Numbered from the stretch's first letter, positions 1 to 8,944 are shown. The stretch: 64,000 bases of DNA from Pectinatus brassicae (GCF_014201835.1 NZ_JACHFH010000002.1:94426-158425), one strand, 5' to 3'. Translations and numbers: made by a program. The notes: generated from the letters alone by a model not told the origin.

Positions 1-1
1 T

Positions 2-700
2 GCGGCCGGACTAACCGGAATTACATTATATTACTTGCTGGAAAATATCGCCTTAACATATACCTTTGCCTCGAACGTTGGTATTATTGTATCTGTTTCA
101 CCTTTTTTTACGGCTTTTTTAGCGCATATATTTTTATCAAATGAACATTTGCGTCCAGCCTTTTTACTCGGTTTTCTTTTTGCTATTATAGGTATTATTA
201 TGATATCACTTAATGCCAATGCCGCTTTCCATCTTAACCCGCTTGGTGATATATTAGCTGTTTTAGCAGCATTTGTCTGGGCTATATACTCTATTATCAC
301 CAAACAAATTTCATTAATGAACTACAATATCATAACCGCCACCCGCAAAATGTTTTTTTATGGCCTGTTATTCATGCTGCCCATCGCCTGGCAGCAAAAT
401 ATCTCAATTGATTTATCCTTATTCAAAAATACCGGCTATCTTTTCAATATACTATTTTTAAGTATTGGTGCATCTGCCATTTGCTTTATAACTTGGAACA
501 TGGCAATTGCCCGTCTGGGTGCTACCAACTGCAGTGCCTATATTTATTTAATTCCTATTGTAACCATAATAACCGCCCTGCTGTTTCTTAATGAAAAGCT
601 CACTGTTATTACGGCCTGCGGCTGCCTGCTGACCCTATCTGGTCTTTTAATATCAGAAAATAAATTTCATTTTTCCGTCAGGAAAAAAAGCCTGCATTAA
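2..700 (+). CDS. EamA/DMT-family transporter, C-terminal part (5' end outside window)
   Basis: The reading frame is open from base 2, so the gene begins before the window; the first in-window start-like codon at 35 is unlikely to be real. About 230 residues are visible, with roughly seven hydrophobic helices and the alternating short loops of the drug/metabolite transporter (EamA) family, which normally has ten helices. The visible part covers the end of the first EamA repeat and the whole second repeat (helix LGATNCSAYIYLIPI is characteristic). It probably exports a small metabolite across the cytoplasmic membrane; the substrate cannot be told. A terminator follows directly. Confidence 0.8.
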   Translation, partial: AAGLTGITLYYLLENIALTYTFASNVGIIVSVSPFFTAFLAHIFLSNEHLRPAFLLGFLFAIIGIIMISLNANAAFHLNPLGDILAVLAAFVWAIYSIITKQISLMNYNIITATRKMFFYGLLFMLPIAWQQNISIDLSLFKNTGYLFNILFLSIGASAICFITWNMAIARLGATNCSAYIYLIPIVTIITALLFLNEKLTVITACGCLLTLSGLLISENKFHFSVRKKSLH

Positions 701-705
701 TACAA

Positions 706-740
706 AAACCTTATGGAATTTTCCATAAGGTTTAATTTTT
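706..740. terminator. Bidirectional intrinsic terminator
   Basis: Inverted repeat AAACCTTATGGAA / TTCCATAAGGTTT, with AATTTTT on the right and an A-run on the left that becomes a T-run on the other strand. It can end the transporter transcript (+) and the tRNA-Val transcript (-), which face each other. Confidence 0.75.
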
Positions 741-742
741 AC

Positions 743-819
743 TGGTGGGGCTAACAGAATTCGAATCTGTGACCTTTACGATGTCAACGTAACACTCTAA
801 CCAACTGAGCTATAGCCCC
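743..819 (-). tRNA. tRNA-Val (anticodon GAC)
   Basis: Read on the minus strand: acceptor GGGGCTA pairs with TAGCCCC, D-stem GCTC/GAGT, anticodon stem TTACG/CGTAA with loop TTGACAT (anticodon GAC), T-stem ACAGA/TCTGT with loop TTCGAAT, and an encoded CCA end. 77 nt. It decodes GUC. Confidence 0.95.
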
Positions 820-947
820 TTATTAAATTATGCTCTACTAATATATTATAGTTTTATTTGTTTGTCAATCTTTTGTTTTGTTACAATATCTGCTACAATC
901 TGAACTATACTATTTTACATAATATCAATTAAAAAGAAGGAATTTTT

Positions 948-2117
948 ATGGATATGAAAGCCTTACGCCCAGCCTGGGTGGAAATTGATTTAGACCAGCT
1001 GGCACAAAACATGCGGGAAATCCGCCGTTTAACGCAAAAAACTGCCCAATTAACTGCTGTTATCAAGGCCAACGCCTACGGTCATGGTGCCTGCGAAACA
1101 GCACCACTGCTGTTAGCCAATGGTGCTGACCGTCTTGCTGTTGCTGAACTCGATGAAGCCATAGAACTCCGCTTACATAAAATAACCGCACCCATACTTA
1201 TTTTAGGTCCGGTATTTCCTGAGCAGGCTAAAGAAGCCGTACTTTACGGTATTGATATACCCGTTTTTGATTATGCTACTGCTAAAGCTTTTTCTGATGA
1301 AGCTGTACGACAACATCGTCAAATCCGTTTTCATATAAAAATTGACAGTGGCATGGGACGTATCGGCTTTCAGCCCAATGAACAAAGCCTCAATGAAATT
1401 GAACGTATCAGTAAACTGCCCAATATAGTTATGGAAGGTATCTTTACTCATTTCGCCACTGCTGACTGTCTTGATAAATCATATACCAATGAACAATTCC
1501 GCCGCTTTAAATATATGTATGATAGTCTGGCGCAAAGAAATATTCATATCAATACCCGCCATTGTGCCAACAGCGCCTCGATCATTGATTTGCCGGACTA
1601 TCATCTTGATATGGCCCGGGCTGGTATTATTCTTTATGGACTTGCCCCTTCTAATGAAGTTGATATAACAAAAACAGCCTTGAAACCAGTAATGTCCTTT
1701 AAATGCCGTATTACCCATATTAAACAGCTGCATGCTGGTGACAGCGTCAGCTATGGGCGTAAATTCATTGCTGATAAAGATTGTATTATTGCTACCCTGC
1801 CGGTAGGTTATGCCGATGGCTATACACGTATGCTCTCGGGCAAAGCCCATGTTCTTATCCACGGGCAAAAAGTTCCTGTTATTGGCAATATCTGCATGGA
1901 TCAATGCATGGTTGATATCAGTAATATTGATAATGTACATATTGGTGATGAAGTCATTTTATTTGGCAGCCAAAATAACCAATCAATAACTGCCGATGAA
2001 CTAGCTGATGAACTTGGAACGATTAATTATGAAATAGTATGCATGATGGCTCGCCGTCTGCCACGCATATATATTAAAAACAATAAACCAGCTTTTTGCA
2101 AAAATTATTTATATTAA
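948..2117 (+). CDS. alr: Alanine racemase
   Basis: Pyridoxal-phosphate enzyme interconverting L- and D-alanine for peptidoglycan synthesis in the cytoplasm. 389 aa, the usual length. The PLP lysine is K40 in VIKANAYGHG near the end of beta-strand 1 of the TIM barrel; the second catalytic base is the Tyr in SVSYGRKF (about residue 270), followed by the C-terminal beta domain (VGYADGYTR, GNICMDQ). Start ATG has an AAGAAGG ribosome site 8 bases upstream. It stands alone, with a strong terminator behind it. Identification is secure from the family signatures. Confidence 0.96.
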   Translation: MDMKALRPAWVEIDLDQLAQNMREIRRLTQKTAQLTAVIKANAYGHGACETAPLLLANGADRLAVAELDEAIELRLHKITAPILILGPVFPEQAKEAVLYGIDIPVFDYATAKAFSDEAVRQHRQIRFHIKIDSGMGRIGFQPNEQSLNEIERISKLPNIVMEGIFTHFATADCLDKSYTNEQFRRFKYMYDSLAQRNIHINTRHCANSASIIDLPDYHLDMARAGIILYGLAPSNEVDITKTALKPVMSFKCRITHIKQLHAGDSVSYGRKFIADKDCIIATLPVGYADGYTRMLSGKAHVLIHGQKVPVIGNICMDQCMVDISNIDNVHIGDEVILFGSQNNQSITADELADELGTINYEIVCMMARRLPRIYIKNNKPAFCKNYLY

Positions 2118-2127
2118 AATATAGCTA

Positions 2128-2180
2128 TAACTAAAGACCAGCACAGATAACTATCTTCTCTGTGCTGGTCTTTAGTTTAT
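2128..2180. terminator. Bidirectional terminator between alr and the uptake operon
   Basis: A long near-perfect hairpin: left arm AACTAAAGACCAGCACAGA and right arm TCTGTGCTGGTCTTTAGTT around a loop of about 10 bases. It lies between the convergent alr (+) and the secreted-protein gene (-). Confidence 0.85.
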
Positions 2181-2211
2181 CACTTCTTAGTATATATCTT
2201 TATTTATTATT

Positions 2212-2751
2212 TTATACTTTATTTACGGCATATTCCTGACAGATTTCCAACATAGCTTCAGCAAAAGTTTTAGCTGGAACTGGCTTAAATACAATTTTCT
2301 TTTTTTGCGTAGCAATTAATCTGTTTTTATCAGTATAAATATTTATATCACTATCGGCATATGTATGATTTTTTACATCAAACTGCATATTGATTTCACA
2401 TGATAAAACTTTTTCGCCCTTTTTTAATTTATCTGCATATTTATTCTGCAGCTTATTTAAAATTTCTTTATTTGTAAAAATAGTCTTTACATCTACTGCT
2501 ACTTTATTCTTATCCTGTTGGCCTTTTTTATCCTGTACAAACTGCATGGAATCAATGGCATAAGCATAAATCCCCACATTATTTTCTAAAATCAAGGCCC
2601 AGCGGGCAGCTTCCACTTCCTCTGCTGAAGGCTGCGGCTGTACACTGATATGCCAGTCCAATGGATTTTGATTTTCTGTTGTTTTTACTGCTGCATATGC
2701 ATTTGTAGTCACAATAAATAAACAGCACAAAAAGGCTATTATTGTTTTCAT
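2212..2751 (-). CDS. Uncharacterised secreted/periplasmic protein
   Basis: 179 aa with a clear signal peptide (MKTIIAFLCCLFIVTTNAYA, probable cleavage after AYA) and a hydrophilic mature part rich in Lys; no family recognised. I start it at the second Met (2751), because GGGAG lies 8 bases before it, while the upstream ATG (2766), which overlaps the permease stop as TAATG, has no ribosome site. It is the last gene of the receptor-receptor-permease series, so it may be an accessory periplasmic factor of corrinoid/iron-complex uptake; that role is inferred from position only. The mature region shows no Cys pairs or lipobox. Confidence 0.75.
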   Translation of the reverse strand: MKTIIAFLCCLFIVTTNAYAAVKTTENQNPLDWHISVQPQPSAEEVEAARWALILENNVGIYAYAIDSMQFVQDKKGQQDKNKVAVDVKTIFTNKEILNKLQNKYADKLKKGEKVLSCEINMQFDVKNHTYADSDINIYTDKNRLIATQKKKIVFKPVPAKTFAEAMLEICQEYAVNKV

Positions 2752-2765
2752 AATTCGTACTCCCA

Positions 2766-3800
2766 TTAAAAATAATATTTTTGCATTTTTCTCAACAAAT
2801 ATATAAAGTACGGCGTTCCCAATATTGCCGTCATTATTCCTACTCTTATTTCCGTTGCTGGCAAAATAATACGCCCCAAAGAATCACAAATTACCAAAAA
2901 CGCACCACCGGCTAAAGCACTGGCTGGCAATAATATACGATGATCAGGGCCAATCAGCAGTCGCATCATATGTGGCACAACTAAACCAACAAACCCGATA
3001 TTGCCGCTTACACAGACTGATGTTGACGTAACCATAGCTGCCAAAAATAACAATCCCATACGAAAAACCATTACCGGCATTCCAACATTTTTAGCTTCGG
3101 TTTCACCTAGCACCAGTATGTTCAAATGACGTGACAATAAAAATATTATTGCCATACCTATCAAGATAGGACCTGCAGCTATATATACATGAAGCCAACG
3201 CCGATAATCCAATCCGCCGATAATCCAAAACAAATAGCTTTGCAGTTTCTGTTCATTTATAATAGTCAATATGCCTGATGTCAAGGCACCCAACAGCATA
3301 CTTACTGCTATCCCCGCCAGCAATAATGTCATAACTGCGATTTTACCATTACGCATTGATAAAAACACCGTTAATACTACTGCCAAAATACTGCCAGCAA
3401 AAGCAAAGGCCGGCAAAAAAAATGCATTTTGTGCCGATAATCCCAAGGCTATAGCGAGCACCGCTCCCATAGCTGCCCCTGACGATACCCCAATCATACT
3501 TGGTCCAGCCAAAGGATTACTAAATACCCCCTGCATTACTGCGCCTGAAATTGCCAATGCCGCCCCTACCAATAAGCCAATAATCATACGTGGCATACGA
3601 ATAAACCATATTACAGCCGCCTGCTGCGCATTAAAATCGCCACTTTTTACTGGCAATCCTATATGATAAGCAATTATCGCCAAAGTATTTTTCATTGGTA
3701 TATCTATCTGCCCGCATGTCAGCGAAAAACAAGCCACTATTACTAAAAGAACAGTTAATCCTGATAGAAAAAACCTATTTTTTTGTTTTCTAGCCGACAT
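2766..3800 (-). CDS. FecCD-family ABC transporter permease (BtuC/FhuB type)
   Basis: 344 aa inner-membrane permease of the iron-complex/cobalamin importers, with about ten predicted helices. Family marks are seen: QIDIPMKNTLAIIAYH near the N-terminus, IRMPRMIIGLLVGAALAISGAVMQGVFSNPLAGPSMIGVSSG broken here by position only (about residues 67-110), and the ATPase-contact segment GNIGFVGLVVPHMMR (about residue 265). It should pair with the ATPase at 10937-11749 and the binding protein at 8945-9946, the only matching parts in the window. It follows the two receptors on the same strand, 120 bp after the second, behind a terminator-like hairpin. Substrate (corrinoid, haem or siderophore) is not set by the sequence; the cobalamin riboswitch nearby favours corrinoid. 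Confidence 0.88.
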   Translation of the reverse strand: MSARKQKNRFFLSGLTVLLVIVACFSLTCGQIDIPMKNTLAIIAYHIGLPVKSGDFNAQQAAVIWFIRMPRMIIGLLVGAALAISGAVMQGVFSNPLAGPSMIGVSSGAAMGAVLAIALGLSAQNAFFLPAFAFAGSILAVVLTVFLSMRNGKIAVMTLLLAGIAVSMLLGALTSGILTIINEQKLQSYLFWIIGGLDYRRWLHVYIAAGPILIGMAIIFLLSRHLNILVLGETEAKNVGMPVMVFRMGLLFLAAMVTSTSVCVSGNIGFVGLVVPHMMRLLIGPDHRILLPASALAGGAFLVICDSLGRIILPATEIRVGIMTAILGTPYFIYLLRKMQKYYF

Positions 3801-3855
3801 ATATTTCTGCCTCAGTTTCTTTCTAATTTTAATTTTCTATTATAATATAACAAAA

Positions 3856-3914
3856 AAGACAGTTATATCAGTAATTCATAATATCATACAAATTTTACCA
3901 ATATAACTGTTTTT
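3856..3914 (-). terminator. Long-loop hairpin between receptor and permease genes
   Basis: Perfect 10-bp arms ACAGTTATAT (3859-3868) and ATATAACTGT (3901-3910), loop of 32 bases, with a CTTTTTT run on the minus-strand exit side. It could partly terminate or process the operon transcript after the receptors, giving less permease than receptor mRNA. Confidence 0.5.
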
Positions 3915-3920
3915 AAGCAA

Positions 3921-5834
3921 TCAGAAAGAATATTTTACACCAAGTTCAAAATTACGACCCGGCATCGCGTACCAGTAGCTACCTGTTGGTGTGCCCGCCG
4001 TTCCACCTTCATCATAATACTGATTAAATATATTGTTCAATTTAGCATAAATAGTTATATTTTCAGTTGCTTTATAATCAGCTCCCAAATTCCATACCCA
4101 ATAAGTAACATATGCACCATGATCAGCATTTATACCTTTTTTCCCTTCACGGTTTATTACTCCACGTGTATTTATATAGGCATCCAGTTTATTATTATCG
4201 GTATAATTCAAACCCAATGTCCAAACACTTTCCGGCAATAATCCATTATTATTAGGATTTTTTCCATCTAAAGCTTCAATATGCAAATAAGTATATCCCA
4301 AATCTGCACTAAGATTTTTATTGAACTTTTTATTTAACGATAAATTAAATCCATCTGATTCTTGTTCTCCAGTATTGTAATACCTATATGAATCATCATA
4401 TCTAATCATATTATCAGCATGCTGACTAAATACATGAAAATCTCCACTAAGATTATCATTAAAGATATGATTAACGCCCAATTCCCAGGTACGTCCCTCT
4501 TCTGGATTTAAATCTCTATTACCATACCATGTAGAATATAGCTGAAATAATTTAGGTGCTACAAAAAACCGCTTATAACTTACATAGTAATTTGTATTCT
4601 TATCACTATTATAGCCTAAAACAAAACTAGGGATAGCATGATCTCCATATATAGAATTTTTATTATAGCGTATACCCGATGTTAAATTCCATTTAGAAGT
4701 TATATTCCATTGATCCTGCAAAAAATAAGCCCGATTTGAAATAGATATATTATTGAACACATCTGATGTATCATCATAGTGGTTAATCTTATCTGAGTAA
4801 TAGTCAACACCTCCTATCAAAGTATGATTGTCAGTTTTATATGTCAGCTGATCATTATACCCTTCAGTAGTTAAATCCATATACCAAGGATAACTGCCAT
4901 TATATGCATCCCTTAAAACACTATTATTTCTGAACAATGAAAAAGTATTCTCCAACCTATCCGTTATTTTTTGTTTATACTGCAGACTTATTTTTTCATT
5001 ATCTTTTGTCCCATAATCTACTGTTGGATCCATGGTGCCAATATCCGGTCTTTGATATTCTGATTTATATTTTTGGTAATCAAAAACAATATCAGCTTTA
5101 TCACTGATTTTCTTGCCAAGTTTAAAATTAAGCGTTTCAGAATTTATATCATTTACAACATTATGTCCTTTTGCATCTTTATAATCACCCATACGCCGTT
5201 TCTGTGCATCTAATGACCAATAATATCTATTGGCACGGCCATAGTTTGCTACATTATACTGTTTCTTGCCATAGCTTCCCATTGAGGTACTAATATCTGT
5301 TTTTACTCCATCCTTGAGCATCTTTCTAGTTATAACATTAATTACTCCGCCCTCGGCATCTGCACCATATAGAGTAGAAGCTGAACCTTTCAATACTTCA
5401 ATTTTTTCAATAGAATCCATATTAATAAATTCATCTACTGGGGCTTTTGTAGATGATGATCCATTAGTATTCATTCTCATCCCATCTATTAAAAAAACCA
5501 CGTTAGATGAACCATTTATGTAAATCCCATTAGAACTATAATTTTCTCCAGTTGCACTTTGACTTTCAATATTAACCCCGGGAACATGGCGCAAGGCATC
5601 ACTTACATTTATATAATGATGTTTTTCAATATCCGCTTTTGTGATAACCGTAATATCAGCATTAGCCGTAAGCTCTTTCTGCGGTGTTCTTGTTGCTGTT
5701 ACTACAGTATCACCCAAACTAAATGTCTGTAAATCATCCTGGTCCTGCGCATAGACAGCAGGTGTTGTGCCCAAAATTAAACTACCTGTAACTAAAACTG
5801 ACAATATTGTCGTACGATTCCAATACCTTTTCAC
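3921..5834 (-). CDS. TonB-dependent outer-membrane receptor 2 (BtuB-like)
   Basis: 637 aa. Signal peptide (LVTGSLILGTTPAVYA), then a TonB-box region GDTVVTATRTPQ, a plug domain (about residues 55-165, with IEKIEVLKGSASTLYGADA and GGVINVITR), and a 22-strand barrel ending in Phe (FELGVKYSF), as expected of an outer-membrane porin. It should bind a large ligand and import it with TonB-ExbBD energy. The segment before and across the TonB box (QTFSL-x-DTVVTATR-x-P) is shared with the upstream receptor, suggesting that both use the same TonB protein. Second gene of a MerR-promoter operon; 31 bases separate it from receptor 1. Ligand not determined; corrinoid is favoured by context. Confidence 0.9.
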   Translation of the reverse strand: MKRYWNRTTILSVLVTGSLILGTTPAVYAQDQDDLQTFSLGDTVVTATRTPQKELTANADITVITKADIEKHHYINVSDALRHVPGVNIESQSATGENYSSNGIYINGSSNVVFLIDGMRMNTNGSSSTKAPVDEFINMDSIEKIEVLKGSASTLYGADAEGGVINVITRKMLKDGVKTDISTSMGSYGKKQYNVANYGRANRYYWSLDAQKRRMGDYKDAKGHNVVNDINSETLNFKLGKKISDKADIVFDYQKYKSEYQRPDIGTMDPTVDYGTKDNEKISLQYKQKITDRLENTFSLFRNNSVLRDAYNGSYPWYMDLTTEGYNDQLTYKTDNHTLIGGVDYYSDKINHYDDTSDVFNNISISNRAYFLQDQWNITSKWNLTSGIRYNKNSIYGDHAIPSFVLGYNSDKNTNYYVSYKRFFVAPKLFQLYSTWYGNRDLNPEEGRTWELGVNHIFNDNLSGDFHVFSQHADNMIRYDDSYRYYNTGEQESDGFNLSLNKKFNKNLSADLGYTYLHIEALDGKNPNNNGLLPESVWTLGLNYTDNNKLDAYINTRGVINREGKKGINADHGAYVTYWVWNLGADYKATENITIYAKLNNIFNQYYDEGGTAGTPTGSYWYAMPGRNFELGVKYSF

Positions 5835-5865
5835 TGTTATTACTTCCTTTGTTAATTAATAAATT

Positions 5866-7827
5866 TTAGAAACTTCTTTCATAGGTAAATGTAACATTAG
5901 CCGGCAATGTATAATATTCATGATTATTTATAACATCATCACGATTAAAAAGATTTCGGCCTACTATTTTAAAACAATCAATCTCAGTAGGTTTATACTG
6001 CAAAGTAAGCGTAAAATCGCAGCTGTTCGCCAAATTATGATCAGTTGATGACGAAGATGTACGTTCATAATTATAATAAGCTGGTTCTCGATCAAGATAA
6101 GCAAAAATACGGGCATCGGTCATAAATTTATCTTTATTATAATTAGCTCCCAGATTAATTACATATTTAGATGAATCCTGACTCCATTTCCCATCATCAT
6201 TGGAATACGCTTTGGGGTTCTGAATTGTAAACCCCAGATCTGTTGATAAATTTTTATCAATTTTTTGTTTATAATTAAATTCAAGTCCTGCATTTTTCCA
6301 TTTATCATGATTGCGCATAATACTTGCTCCGCTATCAGTTTTATCCCAGTAAAATTTATTATTAACTGTCATATAGAAAATATCTGTAGTTATAGCTTTA
6401 TGTTTATCTTCAATTTTATGTCCGATTTCATAGGACCAACCCGATTGCGGTTTTAAATCAGAATTTATCACAAAATTGCTGTTATAAGAAAATCCTGAAC
6501 TCATGCTTGGCATCTCAAATGATTTCCCAACATTAAAATAATATGATGACTTGTCATTTACTTTATATAATCCCTGAATTTGCGGCAGAATCTGTGTATC
6601 ACTGCTTTGATACTGTGAGCTTGTTACATGGTACTCACGGGCACCAAAGATAAAACTCAATTTATCCGTTGCCTGCCAATCATAAGATTGATATAACGAA
6701 TAACTGTCGCGATTGTTTTTTGTTGTTACAGCCGCAGCTGATTTTGTATATTTTAAAGCTTCCCTTGCATAATTAGCTCCTATTATTAATGAATCCTTAT
6801 CATTTCTCAAATCTAATTTCTTTTGTACATCAAAATTAGCATTATAACCAAAATATTTTACATCAGTATAATGTGAAGGATATGATTTATCATATATGGT
6901 ACTTGAATTGTATGTATTATAACCAGCAACAGCTTTTATCCCGGTATCCTGATCATCATATACCAAGGTATAGTTATTATTTGTCGTTTCAATATTACTT
7001 AAATATTTCATGTTGGCAATATAATCAGTAAACGAACCTGTCTCATATTTAGCTTTACTATTAGTATGTCCATAACTGAAATTTAAATGTTTAGCCAGAT
7101 TGGCATCAAAATACATTTGCTCAGAACTTTTATCTTTTATGTTTAAGGCTTTTCCTGAACCAGTTGTACCCGGATGCTCTACATCAAAAAAATCATCACT
7201 AATTGTTTTTTTAATCCCTAAGTCAAATACATCTGTCTGTACATTTATTGCTGATCCTTCCAGTCTGCTGCCAGCTGTAACAGAAACCTTACCCGATATT
7301 TTGCTGGTTTTTACTGGCTTTTTAGTAATAATATTTATTACCCCACCCATGGCCTGCGGTCCGTATAATACGGAATTAGCACCTTTTACAATCTCAATTC
7401 TTTCTACCTGATCTATAGGTATATTACTAAGCGACGCGTGATTCATATAATTGCAGGGATTTCCATTTATTAGAACCAGCGTACCATCATCTATGCCACG
7501 TAATTTTATCCTTGACATCATCGCCCCATAGTCACTGCCATCATCCTGATAACTGTAAGCATTCGCCTGTGCTAAAGCCTTTACTGCTTCAAAAACGCTA
7601 CTGTAGCCCCCGTCTTTTATTTGTTTGGCTGTTATTATCTGGGCATTAGCCGGAGTATTAATCATTGTTTTAGGTATTCTTGTTGCTGTTACCACCGTAT
7701 CCTCTAGACTAAATGTCTGAATATCCTGATCTGTCTGTTTCTGTGCCTGCACCTTTGCTAAGGGCAGTAATACCATACTGATTGTTAGTACTGTCGAGAT
7801 TGTTAGTCCTTTCCAATTGTTATACAT
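5866..7827 (-). CDS. TonB-dependent outer-membrane receptor 1 (BtuB-like)
   Basis: 653 aa. Signal peptide ending near KVQAQ, TonB box EDTVVTATRIPK, plug (about residues 60-175; IEIVKGANSVLYGPQAMGG and GVINIITKKPV are typical), then a beta-barrel ending NVTFTYERSF with the C-terminal Phe. First gene of the operon that starts at the MerR-type promoter at 7966-7996; leader of about 130 nt containing a terminator-like hairpin. A weak AAGGAATGG ribosome site precedes ATG. Outside the N-terminal segment and the plug core it differs much from receptor 2, so the pair probably recognises different forms of ligand. Confidence 0.9.
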   Translation of the reverse strand: MYNNWKGLTISTVLTISMVLLPLAKVQAQKQTDQDIQTFSLEDTVVTATRIPKTMINTPANAQIITAKQIKDGGYSSVFEAVKALAQANAYSYQDDGSDYGAMMSRIKLRGIDDGTLVLINGNPCNYMNHASLSNIPIDQVERIEIVKGANSVLYGPQAMGGVINIITKKPVKTSKISGKVSVTAGSRLEGSAINVQTDVFDLGIKKTISDDFFDVEHPGTTGSGKALNIKDKSSEQMYFDANLAKHLNFSYGHTNSKAKYETGSFTDYIANMKYLSNIETTNNNYTLVYDDQDTGIKAVAGYNTYNSSTIYDKSYPSHYTDVKYFGYNANFDVQKKLDLRNDKDSLIIGANYAREALKYTKSAAAVTTKNNRDSYSLYQSYDWQATDKLSFIFGAREYHVTSSQYQSSDTQILPQIQGLYKVNDKSSYYFNVGKSFEMPSMSSGFSYNSNFVINSDLKPQSGWSYEIGHKIEDKHKAITTDIFYMTVNNKFYWDKTDSGASIMRNHDKWKNAGLEFNYKQKIDKNLSTDLGFTIQNPKAYSNDDGKWSQDSSKYVINLGANYNKDKFMTDARIFAYLDREPAYYNYERTSSSSTDHNLANSCDFTLTLQYKPTEIDCFKIVGRNLFNRDDVINNHEYYTLPANVTFTYERSF

Positions 7828-7903
7828 AAATTACCATTCCTTAAATATATTTTATATTCTATTATTTATAGAATTATTTATTAAATTTATTTATAAAAAC
7901 ATA

Positions 7904-7932
7904 CAAAAACGCAGTAAAAATCTACTGCGCGC
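7904..7932 (-). terminator. Attenuator-like hairpin in the receptor-operon leader
   Basis: On the minus strand GCGCAGTA-GATTT-TTACTGCG followed by TTTTTG. It lies between the MerR-type promoter and the first receptor gene, with no gene upstream of it to terminate, so it is a candidate attenuator. Confidence 0.5.
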
Positions 7933-7965
7933 TCCTTTTTTCTGCTTTATAACAAACACTGTCGT

Positions 7966-7996
7966 AGTATAAACTATATAGTTCGTATATAGTCAA
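7966..7996 (-). promoter_or_regulatory. MerR-type promoter/operator of the receptor operon
   Basis: Minus strand: -35 TTGACT (7991-7996), 19-bp spacer (7972-7990), -10 TATACT (7966-7971). Inside lies the perfect dyad ACTATATA-GTTCG-TATATAGT (7973-7993). A 19-bp spacer is the hallmark of promoters activated by MerR-family proteins, which untwist the DNA. The regulator gene starts 70 bp away on the other strand. The same dyad recurs at 10917-10937. Confidence 0.85.
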
Positions 7997-8012
7997 TATC
8001 TTTTCACAGGAA

Positions 8013-8041
8013 TTGCTAACCATAATTTAATATGTTATATT
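8013..8041 (+). promoter_or_regulatory. Promoter of the MerR-family gene
   Basis: -35 TTGCTA (8013-8018), 17-bp spacer, -10 TATATT (8036-8041), read towards the regulator and lying just downstream of the shared operator, so binding there could also repress this gene. Confidence 0.5.
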
Positions 8042-8064
8042 AACAACGAATGGCAGGTGCGAAA

Positions 8065-8913
8065 ATGAAACAAACTGAACATAATAATTATTTTACCAGC
8101 GGCGAATTAGCTAATTTATATAGAATCCCTAAGCAAACTCTGCTCTATTATGATAAAATTGGTCTGCTAAAGCCCGAGTTTATCAGCAGCAATGGCTATC
8201 GTCACTATAATATACATCAATATTTAACTTTGGAAATTATTATTAATTTACGTAATCTTGATATTCCAATAGTTGAGATCAAAGAATATCTCGCTAATAG
8301 ATCTCTGGAAAACTTTATCAAATTAATTGATAAAAAAAGTTCTCAATGCCTGAAAGAAATTTCCAGCCTGCAAAAAACATATCAAAGTCTTTCCTTAGTT
8401 AAACAAAATACCCTAAATATAAATAATATTATTCTTGACCAGATATTACTTACTTCTGAACCGGCTAAAAATCTTTGTTTAACCCATATAGAAAATAATC
8501 AACTGGGAAAAAATATAATAAAAATGACTGCTCGGCATGTCTATAAAATATTCTCCAAAAATGAATTTAGAGAAAAAAATGTTGGCTGGGTTATAAATAA
8601 AAATGATTTTTTTTCTAATATCTATAATAAGTCTATTGCTTTTTATTCTATTTATGATACTGAGGAATATTTAAACAACCATTCCATTTATATACGCCCT
8701 GCTGGTCTTTATATCTCTATGGTATTTAAGGGCACTTATTATGAAAAAGCCCCTCAGCTAATGCCTAAATTGAATAATTTTATGAAAATTAATAACCTCA
8801 TACCAGTAAGTGATATTTTTGTAATGCCGCTAAAAAATCATTGGCTTACTACTGATGTATCCCAGTACATAAATCAATTAACTATCCATGTACAAAATAA
8901 AACCACTGTTTAA
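8065..8913 (+). CDS. MerR-family transcriptional regulator with BmrR/GyrI-like effector domain
   Basis: 282 aa. Residues about 10-80 form the winged helix of MerR proteins (FTSGELANLYRIPKQTLLYYD, then IGLLKPEF and YRHYNIHQ). A dimerising coiled-coil helix follows (about 90-125), then a C-terminal domain of about 150 residues that looks like the BmrR/GyrI small-molecule domain (IRPAGLYISMVFKGTYYEKAP, INQLTIHVQ). I choose ATG 8065, preceded by AGGTG at 5 bases, over the ATG at 8050, which has no ribosome site. It is divergent from the receptor operon, and two perfect dyads within 19-bp-spacer promoters (7966-7996, 10910-10940) are its likely targets. No B12-binding domain of the CarH/LitR kind (DxHxxG) is visible; the effector is unknown. 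Confidence 0.88.
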   Translation: MKQTEHNNYFTSGELANLYRIPKQTLLYYDKIGLLKPEFISSNGYRHYNIHQYLTLEIIINLRNLDIPIVEIKEYLANRSLENFIKLIDKKSSQCLKEISSLQKTYQSLSLVKQNTLNINNIILDQILLTSEPAKNLCLTHIENNQLGKNIIKMTARHVYKIFSKNEFREKNVGWVINKNDFFSNIYNKSIAFYSIYDTEEYLNNHSIYIRPAGLYISMVFKGTYYEKAPQLMPKLNNFMKINNLIPVSDIFVMPLKNHWLTTDVSQYINQLTIHVQNKTTV

Positions 8914-8944
8914 TAAAAACATTTTATTAAACAGTGGTTTTATT
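8899..8944. terminator. Bidirectional terminator
   Basis: Near-perfect long hairpin: AAAACCACTGTTTAATAAAA, loop ACA, then TTTTATTAAACAGTGGTTTT followed by ATTTT. It separates the convergent MerR gene (+) and binding-protein gene (-); its left arm overlaps the end of the MerR coding sequence. Confidence 0.9.

Noticed and set aside
8065..8913. CarH/LitR-type B12-binding MerR protein
   Set aside because: The C-terminal part lacks the DxHxxG corrinoid motif and looks like the BmrR/GyrI small-molecule domain.
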